Virus record (IMG/VR): IMGVR_UViG_3300037010_001573
Span: 64,001-128,000 of that record
Strand: one strand, 5' to 3'
Origin: a virus
DNA: 64,000 bases
Of this stretch, positions 24,076 to 34,666 are shown piece by piece; position 1 is the stretch's first letter, and each line of letters opens with the position of its first letter. The position numbers and the translations under genes are program-made. The notes under the pieces were generated by a model. That model was not told the DNA's origin. It saw only the letters and a program-made list of their open reading frames with translations, and ran no database searches.

Positions 24076-24530
24076 TACAATTCAATAATATTAAAAATTT
24101 TTGTATGAACTTTTCTAAGTCCACCATCTTGGGTAAGTAATATAACGTTTCGGTGGTCTGACCAGTTTACTTTATAATCAGTATTTAACATCCCACCATT
24201 TAATTCTTTAATCAATGCATTAAGGGCATTGATTGTATATAAAGTATTTGACTCTTTTTTTCTATGTACTAAAATAGTACCAGGAAGTGCATTTTTTGAG
24301 TTAGTATTTATAACATCAAGGTTATACGTAAGAATATATTCGTTTGTATCTGGAGAAGACAAAACAAAGATTTTATTATATAAAATTGAATATTTATTTA
24401 CTAATATATTTATAGTATTATCTAATTTATCTGAATCGATAAAAGTGCAAAAAAGTTTATTTCCTACCATTTCATTTATAACAATGTTGTCGAATTTATA
24501 GCTAGTCATAAATATTGGTTGTTGTATCAT
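24075..24530 (-). CDS. 151-residue protein of unknown function
   Basis: Alternating beta and helical segments (NKIFVLSSPDTNEYILTY, IYSINALNALIKEL-like) and a C-terminal WSDHRNVILLTQDGG. No family recognised. It lies 10 bases below the family A-like polymerase and overlaps the next gene start, so it probably belongs to the replication block. Confidence 0.6.
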   Translation of the reverse strand: MIQQPIFMTSYKFDNIVINEMVGNKLFCTFIDSDKLDNTINILVNKYSILYNKIFVLSSPDTNEYILTYNLDVINTNSKNALPGTILVHRKKESNTLYTINALNALIKELNGGMLNTDYKVNWSDHRNVILLTQDGGLRKVHTKIFNIIEL

Positions 24531-24540
24531 AACCTTATTT

Positions 24541-25821
24541 TTATTTTATTATATTATAATTAGTTCCTGATTTGATTTTTGTAGGGTATTTTAATTTTTT
24601 CATAATATTTTTTATTTGTGGTATTTCATCATCAATGGCATCAATTAATATAGAATCATATGTGTATAAAATAATTCTTGATTTTAGATCTATGAATTCT
24701 TCAAATAAGTTATCCATTTGTTCAATATTTTGTGATGTTTCAAAATTTTGCACAATATAATTTAATACTTTTTGTGGGTTCGGTTTTTCTATATCTTTCA
24801 AATGAAATATTTTACCAGAAGGAGCAACAATATAACCCTTTTTAGTTATATCCATCCATATTTCATTAGTTAATTCATTTATTTCTTTAAAAAACGGTTT
24901 ATTTCGTAAATTGTAACTTATACCACCATATAAATTCTGAAATGTTATTGTTTTTACATTATTTATGTCATTTTCTTCCAGAATAAGGGCTATTTGTTCA
25001 TAAACATTTGTGTGAAAATCAAATTCATAACCAACTAATGTTCCTAATAAACGAGGATGATAACCATTAAAATCAAATTCTAAAAACGAACTATTTTCAG
25101 GCACGAAACATGCTCGCTCTCCATTCTCCTTACCTAAAGCCGCGTAATTTATGTTGTTAAATGCATTAGACGGACGCCCAGTTAAAGTATATAAATTGTA
25201 GTTTGTATATGCTCGTCCTTTTTTAATAGAAAATTGTAATGTTTGGTGATTTTTATAAAAATTTAAAAAACACTGTTTATCCAGTTTAATTCCTTTTTTT
25301 TCTATATTAAAGAAAAAATTAATTTTTTTATTTGTAAAATCTGTATTCTTTCTTATATAAGGTTGTATACCATTGTATAAGTTTTCACAATATTCGTAAT
25401 GTTTGGATATAGGAACTAAATGGTTTACATTATATAATGAACCAAAACGTCTATAAAAATCAGACAATATAGTAGGTTCATATTTTTCTGTTTCCAACAG
25501 AATACCTTCCTTATCTATATATTGAAAATTTATATCATTTATATCTTTATTTAAAAAATAACGAGTATATTTAGCATTTAATGCATATATTTCTTTTCCT
25601 AATAAGAATTCTTTAAGAGAACCCCAATCTAAACTAAGAGATTCATTGTGTTTAATACAAAACATATACCCCTTATCGTTAAACGGCTTAACATATATCA
25701 AAGATATTTCAGATATAGCAGGGTGGTAGTTGTTATTATTGGATATTATATGAACAAAACACTCATTAAATTGAGGTATTGAAGATAACTGTGAGTTTTT
25801 TTCTATTATATAAAATGACAT
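24541..25821 (-). CDS. Family A DNA polymerase-like protein
   Basis: A 426-residue protein with the palm/fingers signature of PolA: TLTGRPSNAFNNINYAAL (212-229), motif A FLEFDFNGYHPRLLGTL (246-262) with D250, a short finger helix KTITFQNLYGG (290-300) and motif C LYTYDSILID (385-394) with D389 where E. coli has HDE. Both catalytic carboxylates are kept. The N-terminal 200 residues do not show clear exonuclease motifs. It is short for a polymerase (typically 550-900 residues). Having this next to a T4-type family B polymerase is unusual. A polymerase active in repair or primer processing is possible. Confidence 0.75.
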   Translation of the reverse strand: MSFYIIEKNSQLSSIPQFNECFVHIISNNNNYHPAISEISLIYVKPFNDKGYMFCIKHNESLSLDWGSLKEFLLGKEIYALNAKYTRYFLNKDINDINFQYIDKEGILLETEKYEPTILSDFYRRFGSLYNVNHLVPISKHYEYCENLYNGIQPYIRKNTDFTNKKINFFFNIEKKGIKLDKQCFLNFYKNHQTLQFSIKKGRAYTNYNLYTLTGRPSNAFNNINYAALGKENGERACFVPENSSFLEFDFNGYHPRLLGTLVGYEFDFHTNVYEQIALILEENDINNVKTITFQNLYGGISYNLRNKPFFKEINELTNEIWMDITKKGYIVAPSGKIFHLKDIEKPNPQKVLNYIVQNFETSQNIEQMDNLFEEFIDLKSRIILYTYDSILIDAIDDEIPQIKNIMKKLKYPTKIKSGTNYNIIK

Positions 25822-25862
25822 AACCTATTTTTTTTAACTTCTATAAAGATATAAAAGTTCTT

Positions 25863-26303
25863 CTAGGATGCCAAAAAAGATTTTAATCCAAACATTTGAT
25901 TATTCAATATATCTAGATTTTGTGTCATTTTATTATAAGATATTACTTGAAATGTGCTAGATAGCACACCAACATATTGATCGTATGTTGGTTTGTCTAT
26001 TTCTTTAATTAATATTTTAGGAGATGTTAAATCTTTATAAAAATATCGGATGTTATTAGAAGTAGATATACCCCCAATCATAGGTATTGATTTAACTTGA
26101 TTATTATTTAAATTTACAGGTAAATTATATATTTCTAAAGGTAAAGAAGAATCATTGTAATTCTTTCCAGTTGAATATGTAACACCATTTATTATATTAT
26201 AAAAACCTATATACGGGGTTTTAGAATTAGGTAATAATAGTATAACATCAACACCATTAGTATATTGATTTTCTAAAATTTTATTTTTTGGTATTTGTCT
26301 CAT
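25863..26303 (-). CDS. 146-residue protein, probably virion-associated
   Basis: Overlaps the stop of the baseplate hub gene by one base, so the two are translationally coupled. The protein is beta-rich with frequent Asn and Tyr (VDVILLLPNSKTPYIGFYNIING) and a C-terminal helical end. No family recognised; context suggests a baseplate or hub accessory protein. Confidence 0.6.
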   Translation of the reverse strand: MRQIPKNKILENQYTNGVDVILLLPNSKTPYIGFYNIINGVTYSTGKNYNDSSLPLEIYNLPVNLNNNQVKSIPMIGGISTSNNIRYFYKDLTSPKILIKEIDKPTYDQYVGVLSSTFQVISYNKMTQNLDILNNQMFGLKSFLAS

Positions 26304-29300
26304 TAATTAAATTCTCCGTTTTGTATTCTTTCTAATAAATCCTTGGTAAATCCTATTCTATTTCCAGTTTCGGATGCTTGTAATACATCTTGGTAAGTGG
26401 TATTAGTTCCTTTAGTTATACCACCAAAACGTTCATAAGAAGCGGCAGCAGCGATGGCATCCTCCAAAGTAGAAGATGTTTTTAGTTTTTTATTTGAACC
26501 AGATGAAGAAGTATTTAATTCTTCTATTATAAAAGATAGTTGTGTATCTATATTTTTGTAATTTGGTTTAGATTGTAAGTTAATTTTTCTATCTCCCAAC
26601 CACTGTGCTATTCCTATAGCCCCTATTCCGTTTGTTATATCAGGCATCAATCGAGATTCTTGAATAAAACCACCAACTAAAGCAGCTGTTTGAAAATCTG
26701 TATATCCTTTTTTTAAGAAAAATTGTACTGCTTTTTTAATATTAACTGGGTTTATATGTTTTGTACTAGCAAATGATATTGTAGCATTACCAATAACTGT
26801 ATCTCCGGATGATGGATATTTATTATTATTCCAGTTTTTTGAAATGTCTTTACCTATAGCTTGTTCAAAAACAATAGGATATGCTTTTATATCAGTAGTC
26901 CAATCATTATCAGTTATATTATGACTAAGTCCGGCTACTATATATGCCATTTTTCTCCCACCAACATTTTTATAACCTTTAGGCACTATATCTTGATTTA
27001 TTTGAAATAAATTTCCTATAATAAACCCACCTAAACCATCCATAGTTATATTTAGTTCAGTAGGGATTATTGTTTTGAATTTATTTCTTCCATCAAATTT
27101 ATCAATATTTGCTAAAAAATCCCTAAAAGCAAAATTTAAACCACCATATATTAATGTATTATCATCTTTTCCTTTTCCTTGTAATGTTTTAAAATATTCC
27201 CACATTTGAGTTAAAAAAGGTAATATATATGTTGTTTCAATATTTGAATTTGGTAATGAATCAGGAGTTATTTTTTTAGGAATTATTCTATCCGATATTC
27301 CTTCATTCCATGCTACTAAAGTAGCATTATCATATCCCAAAGTTGCAACACCTTCAGGATCCTGAGCACTTATTGCTATGATAGAACCCATTTCTGGGAA
27401 TATTTTAGAAGAAAATTTATAATTTCTTACAACTGAATTTAGGTTATGAATTTGTAATGTAAATGGTTCTTTATCTTGACCAGGGTTTCCTGTATAATTG
27501 ATATCTATTATTCTCCCTACAGCATTTCTGCTATCTACTTGAATATCAAAACTATTTATATTTCCTAAACTGTTTTGTGTTTCTCTTAATATACCCTGTA
27601 GATAAGATAATATAGATATGTTATTTTTATTTTGGGTATCGTTAGATGCCATGTTTTTCGATACTGCTTGTTCATAAAGAAAATTCAAATTGATATATAT
27701 GTTACCTATATTACCAAGTTGTTTAGAATTTAATGAAGATGGTACTAAAAACTGTTTAGCATTGTCATTTATATTAACACCAGCAATATTTGATATTTGT
27801 TCTGCTATTTTAGGTATATCTTCATTAAGAGTGGCTTGTAATTCGGGTGTTATACGTGCTTTAGTTAAAGCCAATGTTAAAGCATTCAAAACACTTTGCT
27901 TATCCCATAATTTCCCAGTGTTATCTTTAACAAGTTTAGAATCACCATTTAAAAAAGGATCTTCAACAGCACCAGTGTGTTTTGTCAAATTTATTCCACC
28001 GTTTTTATTATAATCATATATGAATAAACCATTATATATAAACTCAATATTAGAACCAAAATAAGAACTAAAATCTACTGTTATACTGTTTGTATTATCA
28101 AAATTAGTATTTGATTTAAATGAAGTACCATCATAAAAAGTAAAAACAGGAATTAGATTGTTTCCCTGTATTGTGTAGTCCGCTTTTTTTAAAGAATTTA
28201 CTAAATCAACAGATAATTCTGTAATAGTAGATTGTAGATTCCCATTAAAGGTATATTCTGTCTGACCTGGTATTAAAACTGAACCCATTAATGCTGTATT
28301 ACCTAATGCTCTTGTTATACCAGATTGTATATCATGTCTTTGTATGTTACCACCAAATCTTTGAAAAATATTAATAGGATGAACACCCGTATTATAACCA
28401 GATGATTTAGATTCTATAAAAACCTTAATATCTTTACTAATCGGTTTAAGAGATACAGAAGTTTGAGTCTGATCTGTTTTTACATTAATTTTTAAATTAT
28501 TCCAACTATCATTCTGAATGTAGCATATTCCTAAATTTGTAGATAAAGAATAAGGACTTGATATACATTTAAGTAAATCTTTAGTTAATTCACCTTCTTG
28601 ATTTTGTTCATTTGTTGTAATTTGAATTAAAGGATTTTTTTTATCATCTGATATTAAAACATGTTTATTTAATAAATCACAAAAGCTTTTTAATGTAATG
28701 AAATATTCATAATCACTTCCTTTTCCCAATATTTTAGTAAGTCCTCCTCTATTATTTTTTTGGCTATTTTTTACATTTAATTTAAGAATATCATAATAAT
28801 TGATAGAACCATCAGGATTTGGAGTATCTTTAATAACAAAATTGGTAATATTTTTGTCATTTTTAGTACTTGTGTAATTATATATTTCTTGTAACAAACC
28901 TGGGATCATGCCTTTCTTATATGATTCAACAACATTATCTCTAGAAGAATCTGGAATATTTAATATTCCTTTTCCAGAAGAATCTAATGCTTTTGTGTTC
29001 ATTGGAACCCAATTGCATTTTAAAGATTCTAATATTTCACCTAAAGATATTATAGTAGTAGTACAATCATATCCACCATCTTCCCTAGCACTCCAATTAT
29101 AATTTTTGACATACCCAATAAGAGCATCGTAATTCCCACTACTGTTTGTTATTAAAGAATGTATTCCTTTAAAAGCATCATTTAATGATTTAGGAGGGCT
29201 ATTTAAAATATCATATGATGGTAATGCACCGTTTATTTTAGCATAATTCCACCCAAATTCCAAAAGAACAGTATATCCAGGACGCATGTATAAAATTTCT

Positions 29301-29737
29301 AATTCTTCTAATTGTCTAATATCCCATGCTGTAAAAGATACAGTAGCTTCCTGAAGAGACCCATATGCGCTTTTAGATTGGATAGATAAATTAGTAATCC
29401 CAGGCATAGGACGAATTCCTAAACGATTTTTATTACCTCCAGGAGATAAATTATCATATGCTGTACCTCCCGAGCCTAATCCCGCTTTTAATGCGAAATT
29501 ATCAACGATCTTATCACCTACAGTACTCGTGCTGTTATTTAAAACACCGCCTTGTAAAACGTATTTTTTTGCAAGTTCAGAACTATTGTTTACATTAACA
29601 CCAGATGACATTCTCACCCATGCTGAGCGTGAGTTTAGCTGATGTACAAAATTGGGATTGCGTAATAGCATCCCATCTTGTCTTCTTGTTAGTTCTTCTT
29701 TAATAAAATCAGGAAATGATTCTCTGAATATACTCAT
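26303..29737 (-). CDS. Baseplate hub / tail lysozyme fusion
   Basis: A 1144-residue virion protein. The N-terminal and central parts are long beta-rich structural sequence with tail-hub features (an early GIRPMPGITNLSI region, residues about 108-120, and YILPFLTQMWEYF near 840). The last 140 residues form a lysozyme-like domain: AALVGGFIQESRL (about 1040, with the likely catalytic Glu), IGIAQWLGDR and YERFGG, the pattern of phage tail lysozymes. By analogy with T4 gp5-gp27 it would sit at the tail tip and locally digest peptidoglycan during entry. Confidence 0.8.
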   Translation of the reverse strand: MSIFRESFPDFIKEELTRRQDGMLLRNPNFVHQLNSRSAWVRMSSGVNVNNSSELAKKYVLQGGVLNNSTSTVGDKIVDNFALKAGLGSGGTAYDNLSPGGNKNRLGIRPMPGITNLSIQSKSAYGSLQEATVSFTAWDIRQLEELEILYMRPGYTVLLEFGWNYAKINGALPSYDILNSPPKSLNDAFKGIHSLITNSSGNYDALIGYVKNYNWSAREDGGYDCTTTIISLGEILESLKCNWVPMNTKALDSSGKGILNIPDSSRDNVVESYKKGMIPGLLQEIYNYTSTKNDKNITNFVIKDTPNPDGSINYYDILKLNVKNSQKNNRGGLTKILGKGSDYEYFITLKSFCDLLNKHVLISDDKKNPLIQITTNEQNQEGELTKDLLKCISSPYSLSTNLGICYIQNDSWNNLKINVKTDQTQTSVSLKPISKDIKVFIESKSSGYNTGVHPINIFQRFGGNIQRHDIQSGITRALGNTALMGSVLIPGQTEYTFNGNLQSTITELSVDLVNSLKKADYTIQGNNLIPVFTFYDGTSFKSNTNFDNTNSITVDFSSYFGSNIEFIYNGLFIYDYNKNGGINLTKHTGAVEDPFLNGDSKLVKDNTGKLWDKQSVLNALTLALTKARITPELQATLNEDIPKIAEQISNIAGVNINDNAKQFLVPSSLNSKQLGNIGNIYINLNFLYEQAVSKNMASNDTQNKNNISILSYLQGILRETQNSLGNINSFDIQVDSRNAVGRIIDINYTGNPGQDKEPFTLQIHNLNSVVRNYKFSSKIFPEMGSIIAISAQDPEGVATLGYDNATLVAWNEGISDRIIPKKITPDSLPNSNIETTYILPFLTQMWEYFKTLQGKGKDDNTLIYGGLNFAFRDFLANIDKFDGRNKFKTIIPTELNITMDGLGGFIIGNLFQINQDIVPKGYKNVGGRKMAYIVAGLSHNITDNDWTTDIKAYPIVFEQAIGKDISKNWNNNKYPSSGDTVIGNATISFASTKHINPVNIKKAVQFFLKKGYTDFQTAALVGGFIQESRLMPDITNGIGAIGIAQWLGDRKINLQSKPNYKNIDTQLSFIIEELNTSSSGSNKKLKTSSTLEDAIAAAASYERFGGITKGTNTTYQDVLQASETGNRIGFTKDLLERIQNGEFN

Positions 29738-29742
29738 AACTA

Positions 29743-30039
29743 TTATTGATTTTCATTATTAAATGTAATAAGGATTTTATTCAAATCCACAGGAATTCTT
29801 AATTGAGTTCCTGGCTCTGGAAATAAAGAACCACGTGTTACATTGTTGTTAACACCTGATATAACCCACCAAAAAGAAGGATCTTTATAATAAGTATAAG
29901 ATAATAGATCTAATCTATCACCACTAGTTGTTACTATGTAGATATCACTTTCAGTGGGTGGGATATTAGGAAATCTTTTAGATTTGTAATATTTTACTCC
30001 ATTTGAATTTGTTAATATGTCTGATGAATTATATATCAT
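29743..30039 (-). CDS. Baseplate wedge protein with LysM-like fold (gp53-like)
   Basis: A 98-residue protein with the run SDIYIVTTSGDRLDLLSYTYYKDPSFWWVI (about 31-60) and then PGTQLRIP, which matches the LysM-like fold of T4 gp53 and tail protein X: short strands around a DRLDLLSY helix and a conserved WW. It lies between the hub gene and a larger tail protein, in line with a wedge or hub role. Confidence 0.75.
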   Translation of the reverse strand: MIYNSSDILTNSNGVKYYKSKRFPNIPPTESDIYIVTTSGDRLDLLSYTYYKDPSFWWVISGVNNNVTRGSLFPEPGTQLRIPVDLNKILITFNNENQ

Positions 30040-30042
30040 GTT

Positions 30043-31998
30043 TTATTTTACATTTATTGAATTTACAGGTATTTTACCATTACTGTATATATCTGTTAAC
30101 CATTTATTACCTGGTGTTCCTTGATTATTTATAGTTTGTCTATCAGCAACAAAAGCAGGAAGATCAGTCCAGTTTTTCCCATCATATGATTTAGGAAACT
30201 TACGAGGTAAGAAATCATGAATAACACCAAAAGTTATTTGTATAGTCATCACATGAGGTAATTCATATAAAACACCTCCACTTTCAGGTTCATCTATAGC
30301 TATCTCCCATGGTGAATTATCATCTATAGTATATGTCATGCTTTTAATAATCCCGGGTTGTCTAAACATATAATCTCCTAAAGTTAATTTCATATATGGT
30401 GCTCTCATTACATTTCCACCACCATAATCAGGCATTGTATTTGAATAAAGAAAATTTAGTTTTTGATAAATAGGCATTAATTCAGCTTCAGACATTGCTG
30501 CTACTTGAAGAGTAAAAGATACTGTTCTTTCAAATCCTTTGTATATATAAAAAGGTTCCCCTCTACCTACATAATTAACATTGTTCCAGTTTGGATTGGG
30601 GTTATCAGTTATATTTTTTAAATACGCTCTAAATATCATCCAAACACTATCTTCTGGTTTGTCATTATCTACAGCTTCTATTCTAAATTTAATTAAATCT
30701 CGTACATTATGTTCTTTACTATTTATTATAACTTTAGTGCCAGGAGCATTAGAGTCAACATAAAGTGGGGTTAAATTAACTGTATCTTTAGCATTATTAC
30801 CTTCGGCTTGAGCTAATCCTAATCTATGATCTATATTAAACTGCGTTAAATTTAGTTGTTTGTATTTTGATTTTCCTGAATATGTGAACACTATAGGACC
30901 ATCGATTGTATTTTTATCATTTACAATCCCAGGTCCTGATTTATTAGGGATTATAATTTTGTTATATGAACTTGTTCCTAATTTTTTATTATTAGTTTGT
31001 TCATTAATAGCTGAGAATATGTTATCGTATGTTCTCCCACTAGTTGATGAATTAATAGTATTCTGATCAATTTGACTATATTGTGCCAAATCACCATTTC
31101 CTTTTATATTGTTATTTTCAATACTCCCCGAATCACCAAAAGTCTGTAATGATGCTCCTTGAACATTGTGGTAATTGATTTTAGTTAAAGGTCGTTGCCA
31201 TTGTATATCACCATTCTCATCAATATTAGTTAAAACATTACCGTTTTGATCAAGTTGTAAAGGAACACTATTAGAAATAAGAGATTTGTTATTCAACGTA
31301 AAATTATAACGTTGTATAGTAGTAGTTCCTATACCATCTATAGATTCAGGACCACTTACATAACTAGCAATAGTAGTATCAGTATTTCCTTTTAATTTTT
31401 TTCTTAATTGAACTAATCTATTATTCCCACCTTGTGGTTCTTGATTATTAGTAAAAGCAACATTTTCGTATTTTTGGCTATTTGGTAATATTGGAACTAA
31501 TCCATGTCTAGTTATATGCCCACCAAAAGCTTCTAAGGGTATTTGTGCTAATGTATTTATACCTAAATTATAAATACGGGTTGCACCAACATTAGCAAAT
31601 GTTGAATTACTGCCAAATACAGAACTTAAATTTCCTTGTATTATGTTATCTAAAGTAGCACCCGTTCCTTTTTTAGTTTCTAATTGAGGATTAGACAACT
31701 GTAGCCCAACTTGTTTAGCTATAAACAAAGGGCCTCTCGGGGCATCTTTAATAAATTTGTTTATACGAACAAAATCAGTAGCTGAAGCAATAGTTGCTCC
31801 TTTAAAACCTCCTCTAATTAAACCATTATCAGAGTTTAATAAGGATGTTGTATCTACTTGCTGATCTTCTGCTGGTGGGATGTTATTAATAATGAAGGGT
31901 TCTCCACTATCCCCACCACCAGGAGTATCATGTCCATACAGACTACTTCTTAAAGATGTCAAGGATGCTTGCATCCTGATGCTATTAATTATAGCCAT
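30043..31998 (-). CDS. Large tail or baseplate structural protein
   Basis: A 651-residue protein. The N-terminal 350 residues are Asn/Gly/Ser-rich and low in clear structure; the C-terminal 250 form a more conserved-looking domain with WMIFRAYLKNI (about 455), RTVSFTLQVAAMSEAELMPIYQKL (about 490) and THVMTIQITFGVIHDFLP-like text near the end. This arrangement is seen in tail tube cap or baseplate proteins of T4-like phages. I cannot assign the exact T4 equivalent. Confidence 0.65.
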   Translation of the reverse strand: MAIINSIRMQASLTSLRSSLYGHDTPGGGDSGEPFIINNIPPAEDQQVDTTSLLNSDNGLIRGGFKGATIASATDFVRINKFIKDAPRGPLFIAKQVGLQLSNPQLETKKGTGATLDNIIQGNLSSVFGSNSTFANVGATRIYNLGINTLAQIPLEAFGGHITRHGLVPILPNSQKYENVAFTNNQEPQGGNNRLVQLRKKLKGNTDTTIASYVSGPESIDGIGTTTIQRYNFTLNNKSLISNSVPLQLDQNGNVLTNIDENGDIQWQRPLTKINYHNVQGASLQTFGDSGSIENNNIKGNGDLAQYSQIDQNTINSSTSGRTYDNIFSAINEQTNNKKLGTSSYNKIIIPNKSGPGIVNDKNTIDGPIVFTYSGKSKYKQLNLTQFNIDHRLGLAQAEGNNAKDTVNLTPLYVDSNAPGTKVIINSKEHNVRDLIKFRIEAVDNDKPEDSVWMIFRAYLKNITDNPNPNWNNVNYVGRGEPFYIYKGFERTVSFTLQVAAMSEAELMPIYQKLNFLYSNTMPDYGGGNVMRAPYMKLTLGDYMFRQPGIIKSMTYTIDDNSPWEIAIDEPESGGVLYELPHVMTIQITFGVIHDFLPRKFPKSYDGKNWTDLPAFVADRQTINNQGTPGNKWLTDIYSNGKIPVNSINVK

Positions 31999-32001
31999 AT
32001 T

Positions 32002-32277
32002 TTATAAAGGTGGGTTATCCATATATTTTTGCCCAGGAGCATTTCTCCAATGAGCAGTATTAAGTGGATCTGATTCTTCTAAATGTGAAGGGGTTGGTAA
32101 TGCAGGAACAAATCCAGCAGCTGTGACACGAATTGCCGGGGTACCATCAATAGAATATCTATCATGACGAGAACCCGGTGGGTTAGGTGTAACGTTTGGT
32201 TGAAAAGTTGGTGGAACGTTTCCTCCACTCCATCCTAAATGACTTGCACCAGCAAGTAATAAATTTAATAATCCCAT
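32002..32277 (-). CDS. 91-residue Pro-rich protein, probably virion-associated
   Basis: A short protein rich in Pro and Gly (GGNVPPTFQPNVTPNPPGSRHDRYS) and without clear helices. It lies 3 bases from the next tail gene and below a copy of the ATATTTATAA element. No family recognised. Confidence 0.55.
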   Translation of the reverse strand: MGLLNLLLAGASHLGWSGGNVPPTFQPNVTPNPPGSRHDRYSIDGTPAIRVTAAGFVPALPTPSHLEESDPLNTAHWRNAPGQKYMDNPPL

Positions 32278-32297
32278 TTGTATATATTTTATGTTTA

Positions 32298-32307
32298 TTA
32301 TAAATAT
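32298..32307 (-). promoter_or_regulatory. ATATTTATAA element, putative late promoter
   Basis: The minus strand reads ATATTTATAATAAAC, starting 30 bases before the start at 32277 and just below the tape measure gene. The same ten bases precede other structural genes here at similar distances. Confidence 0.5.
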
Positions 32308-32312
32308 TAAAA

Positions 32313-34640
32313 TTAAGCGAAATTGTAATTACCCATAACTTGAGCTGTACCAAATTTTTGACTGTCTACATTTATTATACTTTGTTTATTATACAATTGA
32401 TTTATACTATTATGTACATTTTTCATTGTATTATTTAACCCTGCAATAGCATCTACTACATTTGAGTTATCTTGTGATATTAATGTATTTTGTGTTGGTT
32501 TATTAATCATATCACCCAATCCAGGAGCAGCAGCAAAATCATCATTCGGGCTTAATTGAAATAATCCTCCTTCAGCTGTAGATACAACTGTATTTCCATT
32601 AGATGAGAAAACATCACCTACTGATTCTGGTTTAACATCTGATTTAAATGATTCGTATAAAGCTGCTAAACCCGCTATAGCAGCACCAACGGCTATTGCA
32701 CCAGCCCCAAAAGTCAAAGCAGACATTGCTACTGTAGAACCAACAGCTAATTCAGAAGCACTCACAGCGGCTGCAGCAATACCACCTATTAATTTAATCA
32801 ATGATACCCCAGCTAAAGCAGTAACGGCTCCAAATAAAACCCATGAGTTATCAGCTAAACTGGCCATCATATCCACAAGTTTTCCTAAAGGTCCACCAAC
32901 TAGACCAGCAAAAACATCTTGCATTTTTTCAACAGCAGCATTTAACTTGTCTTGAGCATTCATTGCTTCTAAACGTTTTGCCACTTCTTCACCAGCTAAA
33001 GCAACAATATCTTCATGAGATTTACCCATATATTGTTGTTTCAATAGTTGATCTGACAGTTCATCTGTTGATAAACCTAACATATCCGCTACTTTTTTCT
33101 GTGCTATAACGTTCATGTTAGAAAATTTATTGAAGTCAAGTCCTTGACTGTTTAATTCTCTCATCTCTGTTGTTATATCCCCAGTTAAAGCAGCAGCACG
33201 TGCTCTCTCAAGATTAAATTGTCTCCCAGTTAATAATTCTGCTTCTAATTCATTTGAGATAGAAGATTCAAAATCTAACAAAGATTCACCTTGTTTTTTA
33301 ACATTGTTTAAATTTGTTCCTAATAATTTTGCTTGAGCAACTGCTTCAGCTAAGGCTTTAGGATTTGCTTTAAGCATAGCAAGTGTTTGACCAGAAGTTT
33401 TACCTATTTCTTCTAATACTTCTTTTTGATCTAATTGTATACCATATTGGGCAGATAAACGTTGTGATGTTTCTAAAGCAACATTTTTTGTTTCTTTTAA
33501 ACTTATACCTGTTACTTTAGATAATTTTGCTAAACCACCAGCCGCTTCTTCGCTTAACCCTATTTCTTTAGTTAATTTTACAAACTGAACATTCATATCA
33601 TTACTAAAATGGGCATTAAAACCTAATTGTTTTCCCAATGCAACATTAGCTGCTATTAAATTATTAGTTGTTACAAAAACATCATTAGTAGTAATTGCAA
33701 GTTCGTTATATTTTTCTCGTAAATCATAAGCCTCATCATTAGATATAACTAAACTTTTTTCTAATTGAGTTGCTTGTGATGATACATCAAACGCTACCTT
33801 TTTTAAAAATGAAAATATTGAAGACAAGGATAAAGCAGATTTAACACTTTCTATTAATTTATTTGCTATGCCTTTTACTTCTTCTTTAGATTGATAAAAT
33901 AAACTATTTTGTTTTTTTAGATTATCATTAATAGTATTTAATTCATTTAATTCCTTTTCATACATATCTGCTAATTTTTTATCAGCATATAGTATGTTTT
34001 CATGATATTCTAATTCTTTTTTCTTCTGAGATATTATCCTTTCAATACCAGCCGATGATCTTTCTAAAACGTTTATGCCTCTATCTTCCTCAAAACGTTG
34101 TGCTTTTAAAGCTTGTATTTCTTTATTTAATAATTTAGCTCTTTCACCACTTACATTATTAAGACGTTCTGCTTTTTGATTTATACTAGCAGATAAAGCA
34201 TCTATTCTAGCATTACTTGCTTCTATATTTGATTGTTTATCAGCGTATTTATTTCTTAAATTTAATATATCTTCATTTAAAATAGTTTCATTTTTTGCAG
34301 AATCCGATATTTGTTTACCTAATTGACTTTGTTGATCTATTCTTTTTGATAAAAAATCTTGATATTTAGCTTGTGCCTTGTTTATTTGAAGGGATATTTC
34401 TTTATCTTTTAACTTACCAGCATTTAATTTGTCCGTTAAAGCTATAGTATTAGATATACTTTTAGACATTTCACGCATGTCCTGAAGAACGTCATTTCCT
34501 TCTTTTCCTACTTTACGATACCCACCTGCTAAATTAACAATGTTATCAGATAATAATTTAGATAAACTAAGAGTTTCCTTTAACGCTTCATTCTGTTCGT
34601 ATAATTCTGCTTTTAAATCGGGTTTATTTTGATCTGCCAT
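32313..34640 (-). CDS. Tail tape measure protein
   Basis: A 775-residue protein with the usual tape-measure layout: a long coiled-coil region (about 1-260, many K/E/Q and repeated LNKEIQALKAQ-type heptads), a helical centre, and Ala/Gly-rich hydrophobic helices near 570-660 (WVLFGAVTALAGVSLIKLI, GAGAIAVGAAIAGLAALY) that could insert into the membrane on ejection. It is followed upstream by two small overlapping genes, as expected for tape-measure chaperones. Its length sets tail length. Confidence 0.85.
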   Translation of the reverse strand: MADQNKPDLKAELYEQNEALKETLSLSKLLSDNIVNLAGGYRKVGKEGNDVLQDMREMSKSISNTIALTDKLNAGKLKDKEISLQINKAQAKYQDFLSKRIDQQSQLGKQISDSAKNETILNEDILNLRNKYADKQSNIEASNARIDALSASINQKAERLNNVSGERAKLLNKEIQALKAQRFEEDRGINVLERSSAGIERIISQKKKELEYHENILYADKKLADMYEKELNELNTINDNLKKQNSLFYQSKEEVKGIANKLIESVKSALSLSSIFSFLKKVAFDVSSQATQLEKSLVISNDEAYDLREKYNELAITTNDVFVTTNNLIAANVALGKQLGFNAHFSNDMNVQFVKLTKEIGLSEEAAGGLAKLSKVTGISLKETKNVALETSQRLSAQYGIQLDQKEVLEEIGKTSGQTLAMLKANPKALAEAVAQAKLLGTNLNNVKKQGESLLDFESSISNELEAELLTGRQFNLERARAAALTGDITTEMRELNSQGLDFNKFSNMNVIAQKKVADMLGLSTDELSDQLLKQQYMGKSHEDIVALAGEEVAKRLEAMNAQDKLNAAVEKMQDVFAGLVGGPLGKLVDMMASLADNSWVLFGAVTALAGVSLIKLIGGIAAAAVSASELAVGSTVAMSALTFGAGAIAVGAAIAGLAALYESFKSDVKPESVGDVFSSNGNTVVSTAEGGLFQLSPNDDFAAAPGLGDMINKPTQNTLISQDNSNVVDAIAGLNNTMKNVHNSINQLYNKQSIINVDSQKFGTAQVMGNYNFA

Positions 34641-34666
34641 AATTTATATTATATTGATAAATATAA

